NCBI GenBank assembly: GCA_038380435.1
Contig: JAWZYU010000013.1
Location: 65,862,446-65,926,445, forward strand
Length of the DNA: 64,000 nt
Source: Ryuthela nishihirai
Taxonomy: Eukaryota; Arthropoda; Arachnida; Araneae; Heptathelidae
Direction of reading: 5' to 3'
Translations under genes and position numbers: made by a program
Notes under the pieces: generated by a model
Databases searched by the model: none
What the model was told of the DNA's origin: nothing
The model's input: only the letters and a program-made list of their open reading frames with translations
Shown: piece after piece, positions 55,805-64,000 of the stretch
How the letters are laid out: each line of letters opens with the position of its first letter
How positions within the stretch are numbered: the stretch's first letter is position 1

Positions 55805-56105
55805 TACCGTGGTGGAGACTCTTAGATGGCTTCCATTAATGAGCCAGCTTAATAGGGGATCCCACTCCCGTTGAGCATGGCCCTCGACTTCGTCTTTTCC
55901 ATCAGGGCTGCCACCTGACCAGCCAGCTGGGACCCTCAACTTCGCAGAGGCTGTATCGATGAGCTCGCTTGACCGGGAACCCCAATCCCAATCAGCAGGG
56001 CCCTCAACAACAGGCCTCTCCATCGGGGCTGCAGCCTACTGTGGCACCCAGAGACACCAATCGAGCAGGTACCCCAACTTCGCAAAGGCACCATAAGCCC
56101 CTCCA
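55805..56105. repeat. GC-rich repeat, related to 33605-33870
   Basis: GGTGGAGACTCTTAGATGGC, AATAGGGGATCCCACTCCCG, GGCCCTCGACTTCG and repeated CAGCAGGGCCCTCAAC / CATCGGGGCTGC modules. Two or three internal units of about 75-80 bp. No terminal inverted repeats seen. Confidence 0.65.
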
Positions 56106-56108
56106 GGT

Positions 56109-56285
56109 TTAGTCATGTTGCCCATATGCATAACTACAGAATGGCGATAAATTCCTAAAGGCCGCAGAAAGAGGGGGAGACCTATGATGCGGTAGGTTCA
56201 GGACAGGCGTGTTTGGAGAATTGCACAATCTGGTTGGACCTCCATATGTTTGAGAATGGTGGCTGCTTGAGAATGATGATGATGA
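56109..56285 (+). mobile_element. RTE-type LINE, 3' end fragment (possibly rest of copy D)
   Basis: GTCATGTTGCCCATATGCAT matches the FGHVARM region. AGGCCGCAGAAAGAGGGGGA, the CTGGTTGGACCTCCATA phrase and a short GAATGATGATGATGA tail follow. It could be the continuation of copy D split by the SINE and the GC-rich repeat, or an independent truncated copy. Confidence 0.82.
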
Positions 56286-56287
56286 CA

Positions 56288-56850
56288 TAGACAGTCGGTT
56301 AAATTGGAATGAACATATCAAATATTTGACAAAAAGATTAGTGAAATAATTCCAAAATTCCTTTATATTTGATATTTTGTGAATTTTGAATTTTTAAAGT
56401 TTGTATATAATGCTTGGATTAACCTATATTTAAATTATGGAATAATATATTGGGGAGGAATGTGTTTACAGCAACGTTAATTCATTTGGTTAGTATCCAA
56501 AACAAAGTAATTAGATGTATATTAAGAAAAAGAGGATATGATAGCGTTAAATGTTTTTATAATGATCTACAAATTTTACCATTACTGAAAATTTATGTTT
56601 ATAATATAATCTTATATTTCAAAAAATTACAGAGAAAGTGACATTAAAATAGTAATACAAAATATGGGAACAAGTGCACATATTAATTTTATTGTACCAC
56701 TTCTGAGGAAAACCATTACCCAAAAATATTATATATATCTGGCGCCAAAAATATTCAATAGTTTACCAGAAATCGTAAAAGATGAAATAAATCTACTTAC
56801 GTTTTTCACGAAAACTAATAAATTGGATTTATGATATTAAGATATAGAAA
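56288..56850 (+). pseudogene. second LINE type, C-terminal fragment
   Basis: The translation carries LNWNEHIKYLTKRL, then IQNKVIRCILRKRGYDS, YNDLQILPLLKIYVYNI, and LAPKIFNSLPEI. This is the region after the reverse transcriptase in Jockey/CR1/R1-like LINEs (WGG...QNKIIR...LPL...KIYN). The middle frame (56450-56641) is open; the rest is broken by stops and frameshifts. It is different in type from the RTE copies. No tail was identified. Confidence 0.65.
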
Positions 56851-57307
56851 ATTTTTTAAAATTAGAGGCACTGTTCCTATATTTCTGATCTTCTAACATT
56901 TTTCTTCTTTCTTTTGATCTCTCTTTCAGACGTTAAAAATTTGAATGAAATAATTATTGCAAATACAGTTATTTCAGTAAATCTGTTACTTTCTATATTA
57001 TTGATGTGAGCATGATAGAAAGTATTAATATTGTAATATATTAAAAATGTTGCATTTAATGTCCATTTATGTGTTTATTAACCTGGTAACACACGTGCGA
57101 GTCTTTGAACTCCTGTGGTATTGTGAATTTCCAAAAATATCATATTAATAATTGTAGTGTATCGTGAGTAATATGAATGAAAATGAAGACTACTACTACT
57201 ATTATTAATGAGAATAACATCCTTCAAATACACTGGTTTCCATAAATGAAAGAAAATCCCTATGTTAAGTCAATGGGAACCTAATATCTAAGCTCTATAA
57301 CTTCTAA
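56851..57307. other. intergenic, nothing recognised
   Basis: AT-rich spacer, with no gene or repeat identity seen. Confidence 0.5.
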
Positions 57308-57512
57308 AGCCGTCCCATGGCCGAGTGGTTAACGCACTTGGCTACTGATCTAAGGGACCTGGGTTCGAGCCCCGGGTAAGGCATGGCTGTTTGTGTCGTT
57401 TTTCCGCTGAGGTCCTGCCATCTTCTCAGACCTTCTACTATGGCATATACACTGATAGGCTCCTGTCAGACCTCTGTGGCAAGCAGCTGCTTGAGGGGGT
57501 ATTTATTTATAA
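57308..57512 (+). mobile_element. SINE family S, full length
   Basis: The head CCGTCCCATGGCCGAGTGGT, TAACGCACTTGGC, then GGGTTCGAGCCCCGGGTAAG. The tail ends CAGCTGCTTGAGGGGGTATT. This copy shows both internal RNA polymerase III boxes intact. Confidence 0.93.
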
Positions 57513-59149
57513 TTTCTAAAATATATATTTTTTTTTTGAAAAATGTGATTGCAGATAAAGATCTCAATCAAATAAATCAATATCTCGATTTTCAGCAATA
57601 TTCGTTCAGTATTTGATGAGTTATGGAAGTTTGAATATTTAGAAATAAAACAATGCCAGCCACAAAAATTGACTTCAAAAGTTAATTAAAACTTAGTAAT
57701 AAGTATTGTAACAAATCGTTTAATAAAATAAGTTTGTATTTTAGAACTTTGTGTAAATAATTCTTTCATTATTCTTCAGTTTTGTATAAGTTTCTTAAGA
57801 CTGCATTGCTGTTGTTAAATATTCAAACTTCCATAACTCATTAAATACTGAATGAATATTTTTGAAAATAATTTTTGCTATAAGGTATAATGCGAATTCC
57901 TTTTGAAGTTCCATAGGTCTCCCCCAATTACCAATCCTTCTCCTTCTCTCACCCAACATTTCCTTCAATCCCTCTATCATCTCAATCTGACTCCCCCTCA
58001 CGTTTTCTATCTGTGGCTTTAATTTTCGATCTTTCTCCTAATCTCTTTCCTACATATTCTATCCATCACGATATCACCACAAATTTTATTTCTCCCACTT
58101 CGCAACACTATTGAAGTGTAGGAGTGTAAACGTTGAAGAAGGGATGGCGTCTGCTGGGACCAGAAGCAGGAGTGGGCTCGAGGTTCGAGTCTGGCCTCAA
58201 GTGAGATTGATTTATTGTGAGAGGAATTAAGCACTTATGAATAATTATATATTAGAGATGTTATGATCTGCTAACTATATGATATGTAACAACAAAATAT
58301 CTACGATTATATAATATATAACAAATTATGTACGATTTATCTACGACATGTAATTAAGCAAAACATAAATATTATAAAGCTTTATAACTTTTGCTAATGT
58401 CTCATGCCGTATTATATATATTTTCTATTAAGTATGGACATATCACTAATGACAGATAGAAGATACAAGGACATTGCATCAACCTTTCAAAATGCTTTAC
58501 TCCTATAACGAAAGATTTGCAACTTTTCAAAATATTTCAATTTATGCATAAATAACTCAATATTTCAATTAAAAACTTCTCTGAAACTGCTTTAACTTAG
58601 AGTTAAAAGTTTCTTTTCAAAAGCACTAAAAATTACTGTTTCGAAAGTGGAAAACAAACCTACGCAATTTATCATACTCAGGCCAAAGGTGTGTGTGTGG
58701 GGGGGGGGGGGGGGGGGGGGCACCCACCCACTCCTTTGTGAGCCTTAACATGGCGACTGGATGCCGTTTGGCCAATCTTTTCTAATACAAGCTCTAGAGA
58801 TAATGACTTAAGAATAATTTATAATTCAAACAATTCTTGCAATAATGGAAAAAAAAATAAGCAAAAAGCAAATCTTTTTATTATAATTGCAATCTTTTAA
58901 ACACTCTTAGTGATTAAAAACAAGCACCATGCCACTTCTGATATTTCTTTATGCATTCTTATCTTTAATAAATGATGTTCCCCACGAACTTTCAGTTTCT
59001 AATATTTTTCGTTAAAAATAGCATTAATTTTTATTTAATTTTGTTGTAAAATTATTACAATTAATAATATAAGAATAAAATATATGATTAGCGACATCCA
59101 TTTCTGTATACAAGTCTTAGGATGCATCAGTGTGGAATGCATATGTGAT
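57513..59149. other. intergenic; G tract
   Basis: No gene. A long G tract lies at 58693-58720 within GTGTGTGTGGGGG, then CACCCACCCA. The two minus frames at 57795-58001 and 58019-58234 have no family features. Otherwise AT-rich. Confidence 0.5.
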
Positions 59150-59352
59150 AGTATCCCACGGCCGAGTGGTTAGCACGCTTGGCTACTGATCTAAGGGACC
59201 TGGGTTCGAGCCCCAGGTAAGGCATGGTTGTGTGTGTTGTTTTTCTGCTGAGGTCCTGTCATCCTCACAGACCTTCTACTATGGCATATAAACTGGCAGG
59301 ATCCTATCAGACCTCTGTGGCAAGCAGCTGCTTGAGGGGGTATTTATTTTTT
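59150..59352 (+). mobile_element. SINE family S, full length
   Basis: TATCCCACGGCCGAGTGGTT, GGGTTCGAGCCCCAGGTAAG, GTCAGACCTCTGTGG-type body and the GAGGGGGTATTTATTT tail. A TATG/TATA microsatellite (59353-59585) follows directly, probably grown from the tail and from the 3' box that ends there. Confidence 0.92.
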
Positions 59353-59587
59353 TATATGTATATATATATGTAAGTATGTGTACATATTTGCGTATGTATG
59401 TATATATATATATGTATTGCAAATATATATATATATTCAGGTATGATATGTATTTATATATTTATGTACGATATGCATGTATGTATGTATATATCTATGT
59501 ACGAGATATGCATGTATGTTTGATATGCAGGTGTGTTCACATATATATGTATGTATGTATGATATGTATTTATATAACATGTGTTGT

Positions 59588-59700
59588 ACCAGAGCCTCAT
59601 ATTAGCCATCCATTATCTGAGGTTTACCTCAAAGATGAAATGAATTCTAGGGAGGAATCAACAGATATTGGATGTTGCCCGCTTTTCCCCAAATTCATAC
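59588..59700 (-). other. conserved 3' box with stem-loop, copy 3 (no ORF)
   Basis: Minus strand: AATTTGGGGAAAAGCGGGCA, then CATCCAATATCTG (59674-59662) pairing with CAGATAATGGATG (59619-59607), then GCTAATATGAGGCTCTGGTA. It shares GAGGCTCxGGTACAA with copy 1 beyond the core box. No ORF of the 14-kb/39-kb type follows on the minus strand; a MITE sits immediately upstream. It is an orphan 3' end. Confidence 0.78.
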
Positions 59701-59709
59701 ATACATCTA

Positions 59710-59785
59710 TACTGCTCACAAAATTAGGGGATATTTCATCACTTTATATTCATTTTGAAATATCCCCTAATTTTTGTGAGCAGTA
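59710..59785. mobile_element. 76-bp palindromic MITE
   Basis: TACTGCTCACAAAATTAGGG, then GATATTTCA, and the inverse TGAAATATCCCCTAATTTTT with GTGAGCAGTA at the right. The arms differ by one base of indel. TA dinucleotides flank both sides (59708-59709, 59786-59787), as for a Tc1/mariner-type insertion. Confidence 0.88.
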
Positions 59786-59933
59786 TACATTCTTCACTGT
59801 TTAATTTTTCACTGTGAAATGTTTGTTATAATAATAAACACATTAATAACATTATAAATCACAACACAGTAGCAAGATTTTAAACAGTATTATGCGGTAG
59901 GTCAACGTGGACATGGAGGAAAAATTGTCTTAA

Positions 59934-60003
59934 CCTGGGTGGGATCTGAACCCACGTCCTCCTGGTGACATGCCAGTGGTCTGACAGCTGAGCTACCGGC
60001 TGC
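59934..60003 (-). other. tRNA-like sequence
   Basis: Minus strand: GCAGCCGGTAGCTCAGCTGT, then CTGG-CATGTCA-CCAG and GGTTCAGATCCC. It has the A and B boxes of an RNA polymerase III promoter. The anticodon loop lacks U33 and the acceptor stem does not close, so I treat it as a tRNA-derived SINE head or relic, not a tRNA gene. Confidence 0.65.
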
Positions 60004-60350
60004 TGATCACGATTGTGGATGCTAAATCCTGTCATTATGGAATCAGCCACTAGTGGCAGCCTTATAATGGCAAGTGAATATCTTTTATTGCAGACCTCTC
60101 AGGTTCGGGCCACGACAAGCCACACTCTATGGCAGTGGTTCTCAAACTGTGGTCCGTGGCTAGGTCCTAGGTGGTCCGCGAAATTTTCTCAATTTTCTGT
60201 AGAAAATCTGTATTTGTAACACGCAAGTAATGCAACTTTAAGACCAGCGGCGTGTACAGTGGTCTATCGCACTAAGCTGGGAGTGTACCTACTCCACCGC
60301 CATTTGGCTCGGGCCATCAAGGTCAAATGCGCTGAAGGATGTGCAGTACA

Positions 60351-60523
60351 ATCGCTCAAAAAAGTATCCGAACGCTATGGTTGATTACAGAATTCAGAAA
60401 AAATATCTGGCAGCGATGTTTTGAGAAATTAGTGAACTGGCAACCTTCGTGTCACATGACGCGCCAGATTTTTTTTCTGAATTCTGTAATCAGCCATAGC
60501 GTTCGGATGCTTTTTTGAGCAAT
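60351..60523. mobile_element. palindromic MITE, 173 bp, nested in hAT
   Basis: ATCGCTCAAAAAAGTATCCG at the left is inverted as CGGATGCTTTTTTGAGCAAT at the right, with further pairing inside (GATTACAGAATTCAGAAAAA against TTTTTTCTGAATTCTGTAAT). A degraded relative lies at 42671-42746. Confidence 0.85.
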
Positions 60524-60953
60524 CACATCAGTAGTGAGTAGCCCTTTGCTTTCGGCAGTTAGTTATTCTTATGTGTTTTGTGTGTGGGGGTTTACCTAAA
60601 TATTGTATACCATGGGCATTATTATTGTGTTATCATATTGTGTTTTCATTGAAACGGAATATAAGTGGAATCGATACGACTGCACATGGGCCTTTTAAAA
60701 CTAAAACCATTGACGATCGTTTTCAAGCCAGTTGCTCTGTTATCGCCAAAAAACAAAAGAAATGTGTAAACAGGAAATATGATAAAGATTATCTGAAAAT
60801 GGGATTTTATTGGACCGGTGACCAACTTGCACCTAACCCTCGTTGTGTTCTGTGCTATGACACTTTGTCTAACGACGCGATGAAACCTTCAAAACTTTCA
60901 CGGCATTTTCAAACAAAACATGAAGATTTGGCCCACAAAATTAAAAAGAAATT

Positions 60954-61097
60954 AAATACCCCACTCAAGCAGCTGCTTGCCACAGAGGTCTGACAGGAGC
61001 CTGTCAGTTTATATGCCATAGTAGAAGAACTGAGAGGATGGCAGGACCTCAGCAGAAAAACGACACACATCCATGCCTTACCCTGGGCTCGAACCCG
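60954..61097 (-). mobile_element. SINE family S, 5'-truncated, nested in hAT transposase
   Basis: AAATACCCCACTCAAGCAGC to GGGCTCGAACCC in minus orientation, ending at the B box (A-box half missing). It splits the BED finger from the rest of the transposase and supplies the spurious residues after it. Confidence 0.92.
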
Positions 61098-61944
61098 GTT
61101 GTTGAATATTTTCAAAACAAACGTAAAATGATTCTGTCATCACAGAAATCAATGACTTCTGTTGCTACGGGTGCGGAAGAGAGGAAAACTACAGAGGCAT
61201 CATTCCAAGTGGCTTTACTTGTGGCAAAAACTGGTCAAGGACATACCGACGCTGAAACTCTTGTAAAGCCAGCGGATAAATTGGTGGTGAATATTATGCT
61301 TGGGGAAAAAGGCACGGCGAGCAATAGACAAGATTCCTTTGTCGAATGATACAATTCAGTGTCGCATAACATCTTTATTATATAACGTGAAGGAGCAATT
61401 AATCACACGTGTTCGTGGTAGTAGTGATTTTGCTTTACAGTTGCGCGAAAGCACGGACGTAGAAAACTTGTGTCAACTTTTAGTATATGTAAGATACATT
61501 TACCAAAATGAAGTTCATGATGACTTTTTGTTTTATCTTTAAAAACTCACAGTACAGGAGATGATATTTTTGGTATGGTTAATGATTATTTCATAACACA
61601 CAATTTGGATTGGAAAAAATGTGTCGGAGTCAGTACTGACAGTGCGCCAGATTTGTGTGGGAAAAGAAAGGGTTTTACAGAAAAAATAAAAGAGTTAAAT
61701 GACAGAGTGTAGTTCAACTCACTGCTTTATCCACAGAGAACAGTTAGCGGTAAAAGGAATACCTTCTGAACTGGATCTTGTATCGAAACAAGTAGTTAAA
61801 GTGGTTAATTTAATTAAATTACGGTCAATGGACTCTTGCCTTTTTATTGTATTGTGCGAAGAAATGGGAAGTGTGCACAAAAATTTACTTTTCCACACCG
61901 AAGTACGGTGGTTGTCAAGGGGGAAAGAGGTTTCAAAATTGGGT

Positions 61945-62237
61945 TGAGTTGTTTTACCTCTGAGCGACACTTTTTTGCACACCATGGGCTAAATGGCCAG
62001 GTCACATGGACCCCGAAGGCTCAGAGAAGGTTGGGGGAAGGGACCCACTGGAACAGCTGTTGGGAGACAGATGGTAGCCTCCCGTCAAGGCCATCCAGCG
62101 TGTTCCTTAACGTGCAAAAGCTATGGTTCTCCCGCACACGGAGCCACGGCTTTAACGTCCCATCCGACGGACGGGGGTCTTTCCACGCCATCGGTGTCCC
62201 TTACTGACCGTGAGCAGTGCGGGGAATTTTGCGGAGT
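61945..62237 (-). mobile_element. SINE family T, 5'-truncated, nested in hAT transposase
   Basis: TTTTACCTCTGAGCGACACT at the left; it ends after GTGAGCAGTGCGGGGAATTT without the tRNA-like head. It interrupts the transposase after the SRGKEVSKL motif and before RVFELRDEIK. Confidence 0.92.
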
Positions 62238-63101
62238 GCTTTCAAGAGTTTTCGAACTGAGGGATGAGATCAAGATCTTCCTTCATGACACTGATAAAGT
62301 AAGTAAATATCTTTTCCACGATTTCAAGTGACTAGCGCAGGTGACATATCTCTGCGATGTTTTCAGCATCCTGAACAGCCTAAATCTGTCACTTCAGGGG
62401 CGCGATGTAACCATTTTTAAAGTGCAAGATAAAATAAAAGCATTTCTACAGAAATGTGAACTTTGGAGTTAAATGGCTTTGTCGTTGGGAGTATGATTCA
62501 TTTTCTGCACTTGACTTTTTTTTGCAGTCTTCAAGAGAACTAATCGATGATGAATTAGTGCAATTATTTCAGAACCACATAACAACTCTGCAAGATAGCA
62601 TAAAAAATATTTTCCAGATCCTGATGAAAGTAAGGAATGGATTAGGAATCCTTTCAGTGCTGCATCTGTGATTGAGTCCTTCGGCCTTTCAGCTCGTATG
62701 TGTGATCAGCTTATTGAATTGGCATCTGATGGAGCACTGAAAATCGCGTTTAGTGAAAAATCCCTCACACACTTCTGAATCCATGTGAAATCAGAGTACC
62801 CTGAACTCGCCAACAGCGCCACCAAGCACCTGCTACCATTTCCCACAACGTACAATTGTGAAATAGGATTTTCTGCCTTCGTTGGACAAAAAAGTGTCAA
62901 AAGGAAGAGGCTGAATGTTGAGCCTGACTTAAGACTGAAACTATCTTCCATTGCACCTGATGTAACCAAACTGGTCAAAGATTGCAAGCAACATCATTCT
63001 TCACATTGAAATGGAGAATAAAAAATTTATTCGTTTATTTACTTTCTTGAAATGTGCTAATACTATTTTAATTCTAAAAATAATTATGCTCTTGTTGTTT
63101 C

Positions 63102-63458
63102 TTATCCCGTGGTCTTAAACAGTTCCATGAGGTTATATTCTTTTAATCCACTTGTTAACTTTTGTTCATCATCTTGAATTATTTTCTTATTGACGCCTAT
63201 ATATTGAAAGATGTGGTTTGGTGTTGATTCTTTTGCATTACATTTTGTACAGACTTTTGTGCCATCAAGTATTTTCATTGATTTCAGATGCCTAATTCTA
63301 AAACTTGATAATGTGGTTAGTTCTTTTCTGTTTAATGCTTGCCATGCTCTTTTGTGTTTTGAAATATAATAAAAAACCAGTACTTTTTTTCTTAATTTAT
63401 TTTTAACTTTTCTACAATGAAATAACTTTAATAACAAGTATTTATGATGATAATGCAT
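63102..63458 (-). pseudogene. LINE C-terminal fragment (zinc-knuckle region), nested in hAT
   Basis: The minus strand encodes KRAWQALNRKELTTLSSFRI, RHLKSMKIL and VCTKCNAKESTPNHIFQ. This resembles the RNase H-adjacent C-terminus of R1/Jockey/I-type LINEs (xLTxLxRxRxGH... CxxC...ExxxH). The frame of 118 codons is open. It is located between the hAT transposase end and the right terminal repeat, so it inserted later than the hAT element or was captured by it. The family call is moderate. Confidence 0.5.
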
Positions 63459-63599
63459 TTTAATGAGTTGTTAAATCATTATTCCTACATTTTGGTACTA
63501 GAATGGAAGAGGTGCCAAGGTAGGTGGTCCGTGTTAGGTTGACAGTCTACACCTTTGTTGTCCGTGGTATAGGAAAGTTTGAGAACCACTGCTCTATGG

Positions 63600-64000
63600 G
63601 AACAATTGCCTGGCATTTTTTATGAGTTATCCTAAATCATTATTTACAATCCTTAGGTAAGAAAATATTTAATTGATTTCATTAACCGGAAGGGAAGATG
63701 TGTTCTGAGCAGGGGGTTAGCCAGGATAGTGTCTTAGGAGGGGACAGGTTGATGACAAACAATGCAACTTCGATTAACCGATTATAGATTATTGTTTTAA
63801 CCGGTCAGTGTTGAGTGTAGAATTTTGTTACAGCTGCCACACAGTGATAGAGCTACTTTTCGTAGCCCTTCTCCCCCAAACTCCTTCATGATAGTGTTAA
63901 GAACATCTTAGAGGAAAACCAGTAGATTACAATCACTAAATTTTCAATTTTAGCATTAATTTTTTCAGTAAAATTCAATATAAGGTATTTACTTTCGCAA
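63600..64000. other. intergenic, nothing recognised
   Basis: Flank to the right of the hAT element and its target duplication. No gene or repeat identity seen. Confidence 0.5.

Larger units (their letters stand above)
60571..63009 (+). pseudogene. hAT transposase (ZBED5/FAM200-like), broken
   Basis: The start codes a BED-type zinc finger (RCVLCYDTL, then KLSRHFQTKH). A SINE (60954-61097) then interrupts the frame. Next come LVAKTGQGHTDAETL (61212 on), a frameshift into IPLSNDTIQCRITSLL and FALQLRESTDVENL (with the DSTD-like catalytic region), CVGVSTDSAPDLCGKRKG, HCFIHREQLAVKG and TEVRWLSRGKEV. The second SINE lies at 61945-62237. The C-terminus (62785-63009) has the hAT dimerisation region: SATKHLLPFPTTYNCEIGFS and RLNVEPDLRLKLS. 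The order is that of ZBED5/FAM200-like hAT transposases. Stops and frameshifts lie at about 61300, 61540, 61710, 62330 and 62780. Non-functional. Confidence 0.92.
60133..63591 (+). mobile_element. hAT transposon, complete ends, dead
   Basis: Left end CAGTGGTTCTCAAACTGTGG; right end GAAAGTTTGAGAACCACTG. Both sides carry CTCTATGG (60125-60132 and 63592-63599), a perfect 8-bp target duplication. It is 3459 bp including insertions. It contains a transposase pseudogene, a palindromic MITE, two SINEs and a LINE fragment. Confidence 0.97.

Noticed and set aside
57308..57385. Functional tRNA-Ser or tRNA-Leu gene
   Set aside because: It has no long variable arm, an 8-nt anticodon loop, and is followed by the same 130-bp SINE body as other copies.

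Overview
This is eukaryotic (animal) nuclear DNA, almost certainly intergenic or accessory. It is AT-rich and has no operons and no recognisable conserved host gene with introns. It is packed with decayed transposable elements of kinds common in arthropods: an RTE/BovB-type LINE, Tc1/mariner elements, hAT elements and their MITEs, and tRNA-derived SINEs. Arthropod is my best guess from this repeat mix; the sequence does not fix the species.

Layout. 1-13 kb: RTE-type LINE copies (1-2863, 5393-6552, 8990-9254), a Tc1-like element (9819-11040) and tRNA-derived SINEs. 13-16 kb: a single-exon ORF (14286-15119, minus) with conserved 5' and 3' flanking boxes. 16-19 kb: a second Tc1-like element, cut off by a long TTTTGCCAA-rich degenerate repeat whose ends look hAT-like. 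21-24.7 kb: the most complete RTE LINE (minus), still with several stop codons. 26.3-37.7 kb: a giant inverted repeat with two nearly identical 3.5-kb arms around a 4.35-kb spacer. The spacer holds a broken PC4/Sub1-like ORF, about 54 copies of a 52-bp hairpin satellite, a GC-rich repeat and a 62-aa ORF. Each arm carries the same 105-aa ORF, both pointing outward. 39-41 kb: a paralogue of the 14-kb ORF, with the same 5' and 3' boxes, then a SINE. 41-56 kb: hAT MITEs with 7-of-8 target-site duplications, LINE fragments, a palindromic tRNA-like pair and a second TTTTGCCAA repeat. 56-64 kb: a LINE 3' fragment, SINEs, an orphan third copy of the 3' hairpin box, and a complete but dead hAT element (60133-63591) with a perfect 8-bp target duplication and at least three nested insertions.

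The two most unusual things are (1) a two-member family of short single-exon ORFs. Each encodes an Arg-rich N-terminus, a Cys cluster, an acidic middle and a C-terminal membrane helix, and each is embedded in a repeated unit ending in a conserved RNA-like stem-loop. (2) The 11.3-kb near-palindrome with the PC4-like gene and the hairpin satellite. I cannot assign either to a described element. Everything else is recognisable repeat debris, and no metabolic or regulatory pathway is encoded here.
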